Shown here: positions 34,313-44,774 of the stretch, in pieces
Position numbering within the stretch: the first letter of the stretch is position 1
How the letters are laid out: every line of letters begins with the position of its first letter
Assembly (NCBI GenBank): GCA_900315095.1
Contig: OMXS01000002.1
Span: forward strand, 141,785 to 205,784
Origin: an uncultured Prevotellaceae bacterium
Lineage (GTDB): Bacteria > Bacteroidota > Bacteroidia > Bacteroidales > Bacteroidaceae
DNA length: 64,000 bases
Direction of reading: 5' to 3'
Position numbers and translations under genes: made by a program
Notes under the pieces: generated by a model
What the model was told of the DNA's origin: nothing
Database searches by the model: none
Seen by the model: the letters and a program-made list of their open reading frames with translations, nothing else

Positions 34313-34377
34313 TTGCTATAAAACGGCTTATAAGAATTATTTTTCCATTTTCTTGCGGTATATCGGGAAAAAAATAC

Positions 34378-34385
34378 TACCTTTG
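34378..34385 (+). promoter_or_regulatory. Probable -7 element of the mutA promoter
   Basis: TACCTTTG lies 64 bp before the mutA start. A -33 element is imperfect (TCTTG, 22 bp upstream). The leader is AT-rich and shows no cobalamin riboswitch that I can recognise. Confidence 0.55.
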
Positions 34386-34449
34386 CATCGAATAAGAATA
34401 ATTATAAGAACAATTATTTATTTTAAACTTATATTTTAATACAAACACT

Positions 34450-36312
34450 ATGTCAAACATTAAGGAAAAGCTCTTTACCGAGTTTGAAGTGCCTACCACT
34501 CAACAGTGGCTCGACAAGATTGAGGTCGATCTGAAGGGTGCTGACTTTAACAAACGACTGGTATGGAGAACTAATGAAGGTTTCAATGTGCAGCCTTTCT
34601 ATCGCCGCGAGGACGTGCTGAAGATGAAAACACCCGACGCATTGCCCGGAGAATTCCCCTTTGTACGCGGTAACAAGAAGAAAGACAATGCATGGTATGT
34701 GCGCCAAAACATTCTTGTAACAGATGCAAAGGAGGCAAATGCAAAGGCGCTTGACATCCTTAACAAGGGTGTCGACTCGCTGGGATTCAAGATTCCACGC
34801 GACCTTGTGAGTGCAGATTTTATCGAGGCATTGCTCAAGGACATTCGTTGCGACATCGTTGAAGTGAACTTCAAGACTTGTCCTTGCCGTTCTTTAGAGT
34901 TGGCAAAGATTCTTGTTGAATACTTCGAGAAGCAGGGTTATGACAAGAACTTTATTGTTGGTTCCATCGGTTGGGACCCAATTAAGAAGATGGTAATGAA
35001 GGGCAAGGACGCCACTTCAATCCTTGAGATTGCCCCGAAACTTGTTGAAGTGTTCAAGGATTATCCTCATTTCCGTTGCATCTCAGTAAGTACGGTTGCT
35101 CTGAACAACGCCGGAGCATATATCGTTCAGGAGTTGGGATACGCTCTCGCATGGGGTAATGAGTATCTGCAGCAGCTCGTTGACGCTGGCGTTGACGTTG
35201 ATCTCGCAGCCTCAAAGATTAAGTTCAACATGGGAGTGAGCGAAAACTACTTCATGGAACTTGCCAAGTTCCGTGCTGCCCGCATGCTTTGGGCGCAGAT
35301 AGTGAAGCAGTATGAGCCTAAGAATGATTACTCTTGCATGATGTGCGTAAATGCCATTACATCAAAGTATAACCAAACTTTGTTCGACAGTTACGTAAAC
35401 ATGCTCCGCTCTCAGACAGAAGCCATGAGTGCAGCTCTTGGAGGTGTTCATTCAATGGTTGTCACTCCGTTCGATGCTCCGTATGAGAAGCCAACCGATT
35501 TCTCTGAGCGTATCGCCCGCAATCAGCAGCTCCTTATTAAAGAGGAGAGTCATTTCGACAAGGTGGTTGACCCAGGTGCTGGTTCATATTACATCGAGCA
35601 CCTCACCGACTCACTTGCAGTTGAAGGCTGGAAGATATTCCTCAAGGTTGAGGAAGAAGGTGGATTCCTCGCTGCTGTCAAAGCTGGAACTATCCAGGAT
35701 GACATCAATGCAACCAACGTTAAGCGTCACGGAGACGCTGCCAAGCGCAAGGAGTTCCTGCTCGGAACCAACCAGTTCCCTAACTTCACAGAGAAGAGCG
35801 AAGGTAAGAGGGCAGCATCTAAGAAGTGCTGTTGTGCAAAAGATGGTGAGGAACCATGCGAGCCAGCCTTCAAGACAATAGAAAGCACACGTCTTTCTGC
35901 CGATTTCGAGGATCTCCGCATCCATACAGAGGAGACACGAGTGCCTGTTGCATTCATGCTTACTATTGGTAATCTCGCTATGCGTCAGGCTCGTGCGCAG
36001 TTCTCTTGTAACTTCTTAGCCACCGCAGGCTATAAGGTTATTGACAACTTGGGTTTCAAGACGGTCGAGGAAGGTGTTGATGCTGCACTTAAGGCAGGCG
36101 CCGACATCGTCGTTCTTTGTTCTTCTGATGATGAGTATGCAGAATATGCAATACCTGCATTCAAGTATCTTGACGGCCGTGCTATGTTCGTTGTTGCTGG
36201 TGCTCCTGCCTGCATGGAAGACCTGAAGGCAGCAGGCATAGAGAATTTCGTGCATGTTCGTTGCAACGTACTTGAGACTATGAAGGAATATAATGCAAAA
36301 TTGGGAATCTAA
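34450..36312 (+). CDS. mutA: Methylmalonyl-CoA mutase, small (alpha-like) subunit
   Basis: The 620-residue protein pairs with MutB to interconvert succinyl-CoA and (R)-methylmalonyl-CoA. It begins with the expected [20 protein letters not shown] and has a TIM-barrel region. The C-terminal flavodoxin-like fold lacks the DxHxxG cobalamin-binding motif, as expected for this non-B12-binding subunit. An unusual cysteine cluster (C460-C462 and C470, [15 protein letters not shown]) sits in the linker between the two domains. It is followed 11 bp later by mutB. Confidence 0.95.
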   Translation: MSNIKEKLFTEFEVPTTQQWLDKIEVDLKGADFNKRLVWRTNEGFNVQPFYRREDVLKMKTPDALPGEFPFVRGNKKKDNAWYVRQNILVTDAKEANAKALDILNKGVDSLGFKIPRDLVSADFIEALLKDIRCDIVEVNFKTCPCRSLELAKILVEYFEKQGYDKNFIVGSIGWDPIKKMVMKGKDATSILEIAPKLVEVFKDYPHFRCISVSTVALNNAGAYIVQELGYALAWGNEYLQQLVDAGVDVDLAASKIKFNMGVSENYFMELAKFRAARMLWAQIVKQYEPKNDYSCMMCVNAITSKYNQTLFDSYVNMLRSQTEAMSAALGGVHSMVVTPFDAPYEKPTDFSERIARNQQLLIKEESHFDKVVDPGAGSYYIEHLTDSLAVEGWKIFLKVEEEGGFLAAVKAGTIQDDINATNVKRHGDAAKRKEFLLGTNQFPNFTEKSEGKRAASKKCCCAKDGEEPCEPAFKTIESTRLSADFEDLRIHTEETRVPVAFMLTIGNLAMRQARAQFSCNFLATAGYKVIDNLGFKTVEEGVDAALKAGADIVVLCSSDDEYAEYAIPAFKYLDGRAMFVVAGAPACMEDLKAAGIENFVHVRCNVLETMKEYNAKLGI

Positions 36313-36323
36313 GTTTTATCATT

Positions 36324-38486
36324 ATGCGTAAACAATTTAATAATGTAGATATATACGCTGGCATCAAGGCAAAAGATGGTGCACAGTGGATAAAGGACAA
36401 TAACATCGAGTATAACTGGAAGACTCCAGAGCATATAGAAGTTCGTCCTGTATATACTAAGGAAGATCTTGAAGGCATGGAGCATCTGGACTTTACCGCT
36501 GGTATTCCTCCTTTCCTTCGTGGTCCTTATTCAATGATGTATCCTTTCCGTCCGTGGACAATCCGTCAGTATGCCGGATTCTCAACGGCTGAGGAGTCAA
36601 ATGCGTTCTATCGCCGTAACCTCGCCAGCGGTCAGAAAGGTCTGTCAGTTGCTTTCGACCTTCCTACTCACCGCGGTTATGACCCAGACAACGCTCGTGT
36701 TGTTGGTGATGTGGGTAAGGCAGGTGTGAGCATCTGTAACGAGGAGAACATGAAGGTGCTCTTCTCAGGCATTCCTCTCAACAAGATGTCTGTGTCAATG
36801 ACGATGAACGGTGCCGTGCTTCCTATTCTCGCATTCTATATTGTGGCAGGTTTGGAGCAGGGCGCGAAGCTCGAGGAGATGGCTGGAACTATCCAGAACG
36901 ATATTCTGAAGGAGTTCATGGTGCGTAACACATATATTTACCCGCCAGCATTCTCAATGAAGATTATCGCCGACATCTTTGAGTATACATCGCAGAACAT
37001 GCCTAAGTTCAACTCGATTTCTATCTCTGGTTACCACATGCAGGAAGCAGGTGCAACAGCAGACATCGAGCTTGCATACACACTTGCTGACGGTATGGAC
37101 TATCTGCGTACTGGTGTAAATGCCGGAATCCCTGTTGATAAGTTCGCGCCTCGCCTCAGTTTCTTCTGGGCTATCGGTATGAACCACTTCATGGAGATTG
37201 CAAAGATGCGTGCCGGTCGTCTGCTTTGGGCAAAGATTGTGAAGAGTTTCGGCGCAAAAGATCCTAAGTCTATGGCTCTGCGTACTCACTCCCAGACATC
37301 TGGTTGGTCACTTACAGAGCAAGATCCGTTCAACAACGTGGGCCGTACATGTATCGAGGCTATGGCTGCTGTGCTTGGTCATACCCAGTCACTCCATACT
37401 AACGCCCTCGACGAGGCAATCGCTCTGCCTACCGACTTCTCTGCTCGTATCGCGCGTAACACGCAGATTTATATCCAGAACGAGACCAAGGTGTGCAAGC
37501 AAATCGACCCGTGGGCAGGTTCATATTATGTGGAGACCCTGACCAATGAGCTTGTTCACAAAGCATGGGAGCATATCCAGGAGATTGAGAAACTTGGCGG
37601 TATGGCTAAGGCTATCGAGACAGGTGTGCCTAAGATGCGCATCGAGGAGGCTGCTGCCCGTACTCAGGCACGCATCGACTCTGGCGTTCAGACCATCGTT
37701 GGAACTAACAAGTATCGTCTTGAGCATGAAGATCCAATCGACATTCTTGAGGTTGACAACACCGCAGTACGCAAGCAGCAGGAAGAAAGTCTTGCACAGG
37801 TGCGCTCAACTCGCGACGAGGCAGCATGCAAGGCGGCTCTGAAGGAAATCACAGAGTGTGTTCGCGACTTCGCAGAAGGCCGCAAGAGCGAGAACAACTT
37901 GCTTGCTCTGGCAGTCAAGGCAGCACAGTTGCGTTGTACGCTTGGTGAGATAAGTGATGCTTGCGAGGAAATCGTAGGCCGTTATAAAGCTGTAATTAGA
38001 ACAATTTCTGGCGTGTATAGTAGTGAAAGTAAGAACGACTCCGACTTTGAGAAAGCCTGTGAGTTGACAGACGAGTTTGCTAAGAGAGAAGGTCGCCGCC
38101 CACGTATCTTTGTTGCAAAGATGGGTCAGGACGGTCACGACCGTGGTGCTAAGGTTGTAGCAACAGGTTATGCTGACTGTGGTTTCGACGTAGACATGGG
38201 CCCATTGTTCCAGACTCCAGCCGAGGCTGCACGTGAGGCTGTGGAGAACGACGTACATATCGTAGGCGCTTCTTCATTGGCTGCAGGTCATAAGACCCTT
38301 ATCCCGCAGCTCATTGAGGAACTCCATAAGCTCGGACGCGATGACATCATGGTGATTGCCGGCGGTGTTATCCCAGCTCAGGACTATGACTTCCTCTACA
38401 AGGCAGGCGTTGCAGCAATCTTCGGTCCTGGTACCTCGGTTGCAAAGGCAGCTTGCGAGATGATGAACCTGTTACTTGAGAAATAA
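36324..38486 (+). CDS. mutB: Methylmalonyl-CoA mutase, large (catalytic, B12-binding) subunit
   Basis: The 720-residue protein has the family's usual length. The N-terminal barrel includes [18 protein letters not shown] and [11 protein letters not shown]. The C-terminal B12 domain has [17 protein letters not shown] with the DxHxxG motif supplying the cobalt ligand histidine, plus the later [12 protein letters not shown]. Together with MutA it makes methylmalonyl-CoA for propionate formation. It ends at an intrinsic terminator. Confidence 0.97.
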   Translation: MRKQFNNVDIYAGIKAKDGAQWIKDNNIEYNWKTPEHIEVRPVYTKEDLEGMEHLDFTAGIPPFLRGPYSMMYPFRPWTIRQYAGFSTAEESNAFYRRNLASGQKGLSVAFDLPTHRGYDPDNARVVGDVGKAGVSICNEENMKVLFSGIPLNKMSVSMTMNGAVLPILAFYIVAGLEQGAKLEEMAGTIQNDILKEFMVRNTYIYPPAFSMKIIADIFEYTSQNMPKFNSISISGYHMQEAGATADIELAYTLADGMDYLRTGVNAGIPVDKFAPRLSFFWAIGMNHFMEIAKMRAGRLLWAKIVKSFGAKDPKSMALRTHSQTSGWSLTEQDPFNNVGRTCIEAMAAVLGHTQSLHTNALDEAIALPTDFSARIARNTQIYIQNETKVCKQIDPWAGSYYVETLTNELVHKAWEHIQEIEKLGGMAKAIETGVPKMRIEEAAARTQARIDSGVQTIVGTNKYRLEHEDPIDILEVDNTAVRKQQEESLAQVRSTRDEAACKAALKEITECVRDFAEGRKSENNLLALAVKAAQLRCTLGEISDACEEIVGRYKAVIRTISGVYSSESKNDSDFEKACELTDEFAKREGRRPRIFVAKMGQDGHDRGAKVVATGYADCGFDVDMGPLFQTPAEAAREAVENDVHIVGASSLAAGHKTLIPQLIEELHKLGRDDIMVIAGGVIPAQDYDFLYKAGVAAIFGPGTSVAKAACEMMNLLLEK

Positions 38487-38516
38487 TCAAAAGTAAGCAG
38501 ACATTTCATAAAAGAA

Positions 38517-38547
38517 GGACATTGGAGTCGTTTCCAATGCCCTTTTT
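38517..38547 (+). terminator. Intrinsic terminator of mutAB
   Basis: A stem of about 10 bp with one mismatch (38517-38526 with 38533-38542) is followed by five T. Confidence 0.8.
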
Positions 38548-38638
38548 CATTGTATTAAGCACCAATTATGAGTGCCCCCAATGTCCTGTTATAGTACCAC
38601 TTGTATCTGTATGGTTTTCAGATGTATACAAATGAGGT

Positions 38639-38776
38639 AACAAAGTTAATAACATAGTCGAACAAAGTTAATAACTTTGTTGAACAATCTTATTAACTTT
38701 GTCTCGGCACTTGATACCTCTTGCATCCTCACTTGATGCTTCTTGTATCCTCACTTGACACTTCTTGTACTATAAG
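38639..38776. repeat. 22-bp-period tandem array 4
   Basis: The 465-bp gap between mutB and pgk contains six consecutive units. Two are AACAAAGTTAATAAC-type (22 bp each), one is 25 bp, and three are CACTTGAT-type (22 bp each). The last three show an inner 11-bp period (CACTTGATACC, TCTTGCATCCT). The two unit types are the same as in array 1, 27 kb away, which also lies between genes. It is non-coding. Confidence 0.82.
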
Positions 38777-38902
38777 AAGATATTTATTGGTCGGCAAACA
38801 TCTGAATGGTTGGATACATAACATGTCTTTCTCTTCTATACATGATGACTTCTTGCAGATGTTTTTGTGTTTGATTTCATAGTTGCATTTGGTTAAAACA
38901 AA

Positions 38903-38945
38903 AATAGCGCAGCCGCTGTTGCGAACTGCGCTATTATATAATAAG
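38903..38945 (-). terminator. Intrinsic terminator of pgk
   Basis: The stem 38903-38912 pairs with 38936-38945 over 10 bp. A T-rich tract follows on the minus strand, just past the pgk stop codon. Confidence 0.8.
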
Positions 38946-38951
38946 GTGTTA

Positions 38952-40220
38952 TTAAGCCTCCATAGCAGCCACACCTGGGAGAACTTTGCCCTCGATAGCC
39001 TCGAGCAGAGCGCCACCACCAGTAGAGATGTAGCTTACTTTGTCAGCAAGACCGAACTTGTTTACACAAGCTACAGAGTCGCCACCGCCGATGAGAGAGA
39101 ATGCACCCTCAGCAGTTGCCTCTGCAATAGCCTCACCAATGGCGCGGCTACCTGCTGTGAAGTCGTCGCACTCGAACACACCTGCAGGACCATTCCACAG
39201 AATTGTCTTTGCACCCTTGATTGCCTCAGCAAATGCCTTCTGGCTCTCAACGCCTGCATCAACGCCCTCGAATCCTTCTGGAACCTTGTTTGCAGGGCAT
39301 GTGATGATTTCAGAACCTGGCTTAACAGTCATTGTTCCGAAGTCGAGACCGTTGGTAGCGGTACAGTCAGAACCAAGAACGAGTTGCACGCCGTTCTTCT
39401 TTGCCAGTTCCTCAACGCCAAGAGCAACGTCCAGTTTGTCGAGCTCAACGATTGAGTTACCAATCTCGCCGTTGTGAGCCTTAGCGAATGTGTAGGTCAT
39501 ACCACCGCAGAGGATGAGCTTGTCAACCTTACCGAGCAGGTTCTCGATGATACCTATCTTAGAAGATACCTTCGAACCACCCATGATTGCTACGAACGGG
39601 CGCTTGATGTTGCCAAGAACTGCATCAACAGCCTTAACCTCTTTCTCCATCAGATAGCCCAGCATGCGGCTGTCCTTGTCGAAGAATTCATCGATAACAG
39701 CTGTAGAAGCGTGCTTGCGGTGAGCTGTTCCGAATGCGTCCATAACATAAGCGTCAGCATAAGAAGCAAGTTTCTTAGCGAACTCCTTCTGTGAAACCTT
39801 CATTGCCTTCTTAGCCTCGTCATACTCAGGAGTGCCCTTTTCAACGCCTACTGGCTTGCCCTCTTCCTCTGGATAGTAGCGGAGGTTCTCAAGAAGCAGA
39901 GCCTCGCCCATCTTCAGCGCTGCAGCCTCCTCAGATGCATTGGCACAGTCAGCAGCGAACTTAACGTCAACGCCCAGAGCCTTGCTTACTGCAGGAACGA
40001 TCTGCTTCAGCGAAAGCTTAGGATTAACTTTGCCCTTTGGCTTGCCCATGTGTGACATCATGATAACGGCACCGCCGTCAGCGAGAATCTTCTTCAATGT
40101 GGGAAGAGCGCCGCGGATACGGGTGTCGTCAGTTACATTACCATTTTCATCGAGTGGAACGTTGAAGTCCACGCGTACAATTGCCTTCTTACCGGCAAAG
40201 TTAAATTGATCGATTGTCAT
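38952..40220 (-). CDS. pgk: Phosphoglycerate kinase
   Basis: The 422-residue enzyme transfers phosphate from 1,3-bisphosphoglycerate to ADP. It opens [20 protein letters not shown], the family signature, with [11 protein letters not shown] and later [21 protein letters not shown] and GGGDSVA loops. Size is normal for Bacteroidetes. It is transcribed alone, with a TACTTTTG element at 40268-40275. Confidence 0.97.
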   Translation of the reverse strand: MTIDQFNFAGKKAIVRVDFNVPLDENGNVTDDTRIRGALPTLKKILADGGAVIMMSHMGKPKGKVNPKLSLKQIVPAVSKALGVDVKFAADCANASEEAAALKMGEALLLENLRYYPEEEGKPVGVEKGTPEYDEAKKAMKVSQKEFAKKLASYADAYVMDAFGTAHRKHASTAVIDEFFDKDSRMLGYLMEKEVKAVDAVLGNIKRPFVAIMGGSKVSSKIGIIENLLGKVDKLILCGGMTYTFAKAHNGEIGNSIVELDKLDVALGVEELAKKNGVQLVLGSDCTATNGLDFGTMTVKPGSEIITCPANKVPEGFEGVDAGVESQKAFAEAIKGAKTILWNGPAGVFECDDFTAGSRAIGEAIAEATAEGAFSLIGGGDSVACVNKFGLADKVSYISTGGGALLEAIEGKVLPGVAAMEA

Positions 40221-40433
40221 AGTGCTTAATTTATTTATGATTGTTGTAAGAATCTCTTTACCAACTGCAAAAGTACATAAATAAATTGAAAATACTTGAT
40301 ATAGAAATGATTATTTTTATCTTTTTTGCAATTGAAGCAATGATATGCAATATGAGCATGACAAAACTAATGGTGAAATAATTATGTTTTCTCGCCGAAA
40401 AAGCATAACTTTGCAGACAGAAAAAAAAAACAG

Positions 40434-41084
40434 ATGAAAGACAGCATAATAATTGTGAGCGGAGGCATGGACAGCGTCACTCTGCTTTATGATTTCAAGG
40501 ACCGCATAGCGCTTGGAATCTCGTTCGACTATGGCAGCAATCATAACGCGAAGGAGATTCCCTTTGCACGCTGGCATTGTGAGCAACTGGGCATAGAACA
40601 TATCACTATCGACCTCGCTTTTATGCCTCAGTATTTCAAGAGTTCGTTACTTGAGGGCGCAGACGCCATCCCCGAAGGTCATTATGCTGACGAGAACATG
40701 AAGTCAACGGTTGTTCCATTCCGTAACGGCATCATGCTTTCCATCGCGGCGGGCATCGCCGAGAGCCGCGGCCTGAAGTATGTGATGATGGCAAATCACG
40801 GTGGCGACCATACCATCTATCCCGACTGTCGCGCAGAGTTCGTTGAGGCGATGAGCGAGGCGACGAAGGCAGGCACTTTCCCAGGTATCGAAATACTTGC
40901 TCCTTACACAAACATCACTAAGGCAGACATCGCCCGTAAGGGTAAGGAACTGGGCATCGACTACTCCAAGACGTGGAGTTGCTATAAGGGAGAAGATGTT
41001 CATTGCGGCAAGTGCGGCACCTGTGTGGAACGCAAGGAAGCACTCCGCGATGCCGGAATAGAAGACACTACCATTTACGAATAA
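40434..41084 (+). CDS. queC: 7-cyano-7-deazaguanine synthase
   Basis: The 216-residue enzyme converts 7-carboxy-7-deazaguanine to preQ0 in queuosine biosynthesis. It starts MKDSIIIVSGGMDSVTLLYD with the PP-loop SGGMDS. The C-terminal zinc site is seen in CYKGEDVHCGKCGTC, with four cysteines. queD, queE and queF are not adjacent. A TAACTTTG element (about 40408-40415) precedes the gene closely. Its end overlaps the convergent lipoprotein gene by 17 bp. Confidence 0.95.
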   Translation: MKDSIIIVSGGMDSVTLLYDFKDRIALGISFDYGSNHNAKEIPFARWHCEQLGIEHITIDLAFMPQYFKSSLLEGADAIPEGHYADENMKSTVVPFRNGIMLSIAAGIAESRGLKYVMMANHGGDHTIYPDCRAEFVEAMSEATKAGTFPGIEILAPYTNITKADIARKGKELGIDYSKTWSCYKGEDVHCGKCGTCVERKEALRDAGIEDTTIYE

Positions 41085-41658
41085 TCCTAACACACTCACG
41101 ACGGGACAACTCTCCGGGGTTGCTTCCTGGCCATCCTTCGGGAACCTCCATGCCTCTTTGCTTGTAAAAGTCAATCCAGAATGGCGTGATGGTTCCCGAA
41201 GCGTCGTGAAAGGACATCGGGATAGGCGTGAAAATTAGCGTTGAGTCAGGCTTCACAAAACTCTTCTGTACCAATTCCGAGCAATACATGGCGCGATCGT
41301 CGGGCATGAAGAGCGTGTCGTATGGCAGTCCTTTATACTTCAACGCATTCTCTATCGACTGCTTAACGTCAGCATTATCCACGCGTCCGATAATCACTCT
41401 TCTGCCGTTATTGCTGATGAAGGAGTCTATTGGCGTAATGCACACGCCTCGACTCTTGGTCGCTTCTATTACATTTTTATTATAGAAGATGCCCACATGT
41501 TCAATCTTCATTCCGTCAATGCCTTGAGTCACGTCGGTTATTGCATTGTCCTCGTCGGCTATGCAGAAAAGAAGGTCGCCGTCGGCAACAACATCTGCCT
41601 GTCTGCAAGACATGAGCATTGCAGACAGACAGATAATTGCGATTAGATAAATCCTCAT
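41068..41658 (-). CDS. YiiX/YebB-like permuted papain-fold lipoprotein
   Basis: The 196-residue protein starts with a lipoprotein signal (MRIYLIAIICLSAMLMSC, lipobox MSC). It has the permuted NlpC/P60-type (DUF830/YiiX) motifs: the GDLLFCI segment, KIEHVGIFY with the catalytic histidine, and RAMYCSELVQKSF with the catalytic cysteine. Members hydrolyse amide bonds in peptidoglycan or other substrates; the substrate is unknown here. It starts 3 bp after the BtuB-like receptor stops, implying an operon. Confidence 0.82.
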   Translation of the reverse strand: MRIYLIAIICLSAMLMSCRQADVVADGDLLFCIADEDNAITDVTQGIDGMKIEHVGIFYNKNVIEATKSRGVCITPIDSFISNNGRRVIIGRVDNADVKQSIENALKYKGLPYDTLFMPDDRAMYCSELVQKSFVKPDSTLIFTPIPMSFHDASGTITPFWIDFYKQRGMEVPEGWPGSNPGELSRRECVRIIRKW

Positions 41659-41661
41659 TAT

Positions 41662-43728
41662 TTAATAATTAAGATGCAGTTTCGCTCCCACTACAATCCA
41701 TGCTCCTGGCTGCTTGAGGTTGCCGAAATCCACGTAGTTTTTATGGTTCAGCAGGTTGTTCACCTGTGCATAAAGGGTGTAGGAAGACTCTTTCCATGTA
41801 AGGCGAGCGTCCAGAAGAGAGTAGGGATGGTACTTGCTGGTGTTGCCGTCTCTGTCGATGTAGTTACCGTTCCTTTTCTGGAAACGGTAGTTTATGCCAA
41901 AATCGAGTTTTGCGATGATGTGCGTTTGCAATTCCGCCACTAGTTTATGGCGCAGATACTCTAGTTTGCTCTCTGTCTCAATGCCGTCATCATCGCGCTT
42001 GTTTTGGTTGATGTAGTTGTAGCTGATGTTAAGCGATTTCAGCACGTTCTGATGCGGAAGAAGTTCCTGAAGTGCAAACCTCACGTTGCTTTCCACGCCG
42101 ATGGTGTTCACGCGAGTGAAGTTAACGCTGCGCCAAACGTGCTTTCCGTCAACATAATCGCCTATCCAGTCAATCATGTTTTTATAGCGGTTGTGATATA
42201 CACTCACGCTTCCGTAAATGCCGTTCGACGTGTATTTCACTCCACCTTCTATCGCGCTGAGTTCCTCGGGATTTAATGCGGGGTTGGCGATGTGACCTCC
42301 TACATTATAGTATAGTTCGGTGAACGAGGGCGTTCTCAATGAAGTGCTCCATGAAGCATAGAGTTTCAGATGGTTGTTCAGGCGGTAACTGGCGTCCACT
42401 CCCGGATAGAATCCGAAGCGGCGCTTGTTCCATGTGTTCTTCAGAACAACGAAGCCAGCCGATAGGGTGAAGTCTTTGAGCAGAATATTGTGCTCCAAGT
42501 GGAAACTGATGTCAGAGCGATTAAGGCCGTACTTGTATCTGTCGGTATCGTTTCCGCTGCCCTTCGGGTGGTCGAGAGGCTCGCCGAGGTTGCCGCTGAT
42601 GATGTCCTCGTTGCGGTAGTCGGCGCCAAATGCCGTTCTTCCTAACGAGGTGTCAAAGTAGAAGTTAGCCTTTGCACCGAAAACATTGGTGCGGTGATGG
42701 TTGAAGGGAACATACTCTTCCGAGCCCTTGAAATACTCGAAGCGGTCGTAGGTGTGGTTCCAGTAAACGGCGGGTTTTATGTGCAGCCACAATGTTTTGG
42801 TCTCTCCTTGCAGGGCGGTGAACACCTTTGCTACATGCTCAAACTGCGTGTCGCTACCCGCACCATAGAAAGAGTTGGAGCCAAAGTCCTTCATGCTCAT
42901 TCCCGCATGCCACTTGACGTTGATGTTGCGGTCGTCGTAAACACCTTGATAGAATGCCTTTCCACCTTCGTAGTCGGTGTTCAGCGCACCCGACTTGGCG
43001 CGGTTGTAGCCGTCGCTTCTTTTATAACTTCCGCTTATCTGATTGTTCCAGTTGCCTGTTTTTATGTTGGTGCGGCCGCCGATGGTGAAATATCCGAAAC
43101 TGCCTCCTTCGGTGTTGAGGTCGAGGCTGCTCTTGTCGGCGGTCTTCGTCACTATGTTTATCGCTCCCACAAGACTCGATGTGCCGAACAGTCGACTTGC
43201 AGGTCCTTCGATAATCTCTATTCTTTCAATCTCACTTAGGTCAACAGGATACTCCACCGAGTTATGTCCTGTCTGCGGGTCGGTAATGTCGATGCCGTTC
43301 AGCAGCACCGCCACCTGCTCTTGTGTGCCTCCTCTGATGCCGATGTCTGTCTGTGCTCCTAGTGCCCCTCGTTGTCTGACATCCACGCCAACGGCATATT
43401 TCAGCAGGTCGTTAATACTTTGTACCGGCGCCGCTTGAATCTCCTCGCGACTCAGTACAGTTACCATTCTCGCCGCCTTACCTAAGGTAAGCGGCGCAAG
43501 GGAGCCCGTCACTTCGACGTTTTCAAGCATTACCTCCTTGTCATCGTCCACAGGGTCGATGCTGGTTGTGCGTGTGCTGATGCCGTCGGCTTTGGCGTAA
43601 GTGAGCGTGGAGACACTAAGCGTGCCCACAATCACCACCTTTCCGAGGCAAGAGAACAACGCATAACCCTTGTTCAAGAAGCGCTTGAACTTGATTGGCT
43701 CGCGTTTGTTAAATAAATTACTGTACAT
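41662..43728 (-). CDS. TonB-dependent receptor, BtuB-like
   Basis: The preferred start at 43728 gives 688 residues (MYSNLFNKREP), with a hydrophobic signal-like stretch ending near SVSTLTYA-KA. A frame from 43755 is also open. The plug has EEIQAAPVQSINDLLKYAVG and later RIEIIEGPASRLFGTSSLVGAINIVTK, and the barrel ends GAWIVVGAKLHLNY with a terminal aromatic. The overall length and plug resemble BtuB/CirA receptors for cobalamin or siderophores. B12-dependent mutAB lies 3 kb away, so cobalamin is plausible, but no cobalamin riboswitch is visible upstream. Confidence 0.85.
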   Translation of the reverse strand: MYSNLFNKREPIKFKRFLNKGYALFSCLGKVVIVGTLSVSTLTYAKADGISTRTTSIDPVDDDKEVMLENVEVTGSLAPLTLGKAARMVTVLSREEIQAAPVQSINDLLKYAVGVDVRQRGALGAQTDIGIRGGTQEQVAVLLNGIDITDPQTGHNSVEYPVDLSEIERIEIIEGPASRLFGTSSLVGAINIVTKTADKSSLDLNTEGGSFGYFTIGGRTNIKTGNWNNQISGSYKRSDGYNRAKSGALNTDYEGGKAFYQGVYDDRNINVKWHAGMSMKDFGSNSFYGAGSDTQFEHVAKVFTALQGETKTLWLHIKPAVYWNHTYDRFEYFKGSEEYVPFNHHRTNVFGAKANFYFDTSLGRTAFGADYRNEDIISGNLGEPLDHPKGSGNDTDRYKYGLNRSDISFHLEHNILLKDFTLSAGFVVLKNTWNKRRFGFYPGVDASYRLNNHLKLYASWSTSLRTPSFTELYYNVGGHIANPALNPEELSAIEGGVKYTSNGIYGSVSVYHNRYKNMIDWIGDYVDGKHVWRSVNFTRVNTIGVESNVRFALQELLPHQNVLKSLNISYNYINQNKRDDDGIETESKLEYLRHKLVAELQTHIIAKLDFGINYRFQKRNGNYIDRDGNTSKYHPYSLLDARLTWKESSYTLYAQVNNLLNHKNYVDFGNLKQPGAWIVVGAKLHLNY

Positions 43729-43819
43729 TATTATATTATTTATGCCTTGCATCATGGCAAAGCGACTGCAAAGGTAGCAAAAAAAAGTAATATTCGCTCC
43801 TTAATTGGAAATAAAAGCG

Positions 43820-43827
43820 TACCTTTG
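43820..43827 (+). promoter_or_regulatory. -7 element of panE promoter, near-leaderless
   Basis: TACCTTTG ends 8 bp before the panE ATG at 43836. The -33 region is weak. If the usual spacing holds, transcription starts about 4 nt before the ATG. Confidence 0.6.
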
Positions 43828-43835
43828 CCCGTGTT

Positions 43836-44753
43836 ATGACATATTCAATTATTGGTACTGGGGCAATTGGCGGATATTATGGAGGCCGCTTGATGAAGGC
43901 AGGAAGACAGGTGCGTTTCCTGCTTCACAGCGATTATGACTATGTAAAGCAGAACGGACTTCAGATAGATTCTTGCGACGGTTCGTTCCATCTGGATAAT
44001 GTCGAGGCATATTGCGACACGCAAGAGATGCCCAAGTCAGATGTGGTTATAGTGTGTTTGAAGACAACAAACAATCACTTGCTGAAGCAGATGCTTGCGC
44101 CTATTGTCGGCAAAGACACTATAGTGGTGTTGATTCAGAACGGAATAGGGGTGGAGGCTGACCTGCAAGAGCAGTTCCCCGCGTTGCATATTGTGGCAGG
44201 ACTCGCGTTCATTTGCTCGGGAAAGGTAGGTCCTGGCCATGTGTCTCATCAATGCTACGGTAGCATAAACTTAGGAAACTTCTCCTGTCCAGATGCAGAT
44301 TTCAAGGCATTGCTCGGCGATATGCAACAGGCGGGCATTGAGGCGGCTGCCGTTCCGTATGCCGAAGCACGATGGAAAAAGGCCGTTTGGAACATGCCGT
44401 TCAACGGAATGACCGTGGCGCTGAACACGTCCACCGACCTTCTGCTTAAGAATCCCGCCACCCGTCAACTCATTTACGACCAAATGATGGAGGTTATTGG
44501 TGCGGCACAGGCGCTTGGAGTGACAGGCCTCGATGCTTCTTTTGCCGACAAGATGATGATAACCACCGATGCGATGGTACCCTATAGTCCTTCGATGAAG
44601 CTCGATTTCGACTTTCATAGGCCGATGGAGATAGAGTATCTTTACCTTCGTCCGATAAGAGAAGCGGCAAAGGCAGGTTTCAGCATGCCTAAACTCACGA
44701 TGCTCGCTGCTCAGTTGCAGTTCATTCAAGAGAGGAATGTCAAGAGCAAGTGA
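43836..44753 (+). CDS. panE: 2-dehydropantoate 2-reductase (ApbA/PanE family)
   Basis: The 305-residue NADPH-dependent reductase starts MTYSIIGTGAIGGYYGGRL, the nucleotide-binding fingerprint. The motif KTTNNHLLKQML and later NMPFNGMTVALN and EIEYLYLRPI follow the family pattern. It makes pantoate for pantothenate synthesis, although paralogues with other substrates exist. It is monocistronic and its mRNA may be nearly leaderless. Confidence 0.88.
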   Translation: MTYSIIGTGAIGGYYGGRLMKAGRQVRFLLHSDYDYVKQNGLQIDSCDGSFHLDNVEAYCDTQEMPKSDVVIVCLKTTNNHLLKQMLAPIVGKDTIVVLIQNGIGVEADLQEQFPALHIVAGLAFICSGKVGPGHVSHQCYGSINLGNFSCPDADFKALLGDMQQAGIEAAAVPYAEARWKKAVWNMPFNGMTVALNTSTDLLLKNPATRQLIYDQMMEVIGAAQALGVTGLDASFADKMMITTDAMVPYSPSMKLDFDFHRPMEIEYLYLRPIREAAKAGFSMPKLTMLAAQLQFIQERNVKSK

Positions 44754-44774
44754 TATGTCTTGAACTCCCGTTTA

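Noticed and set aside
43729-43835. Cobalamin riboswitch upstream of the BtuB-like receptor
   Set aside because: The gap is only about 107 bp and has no B12-box-like sequence.
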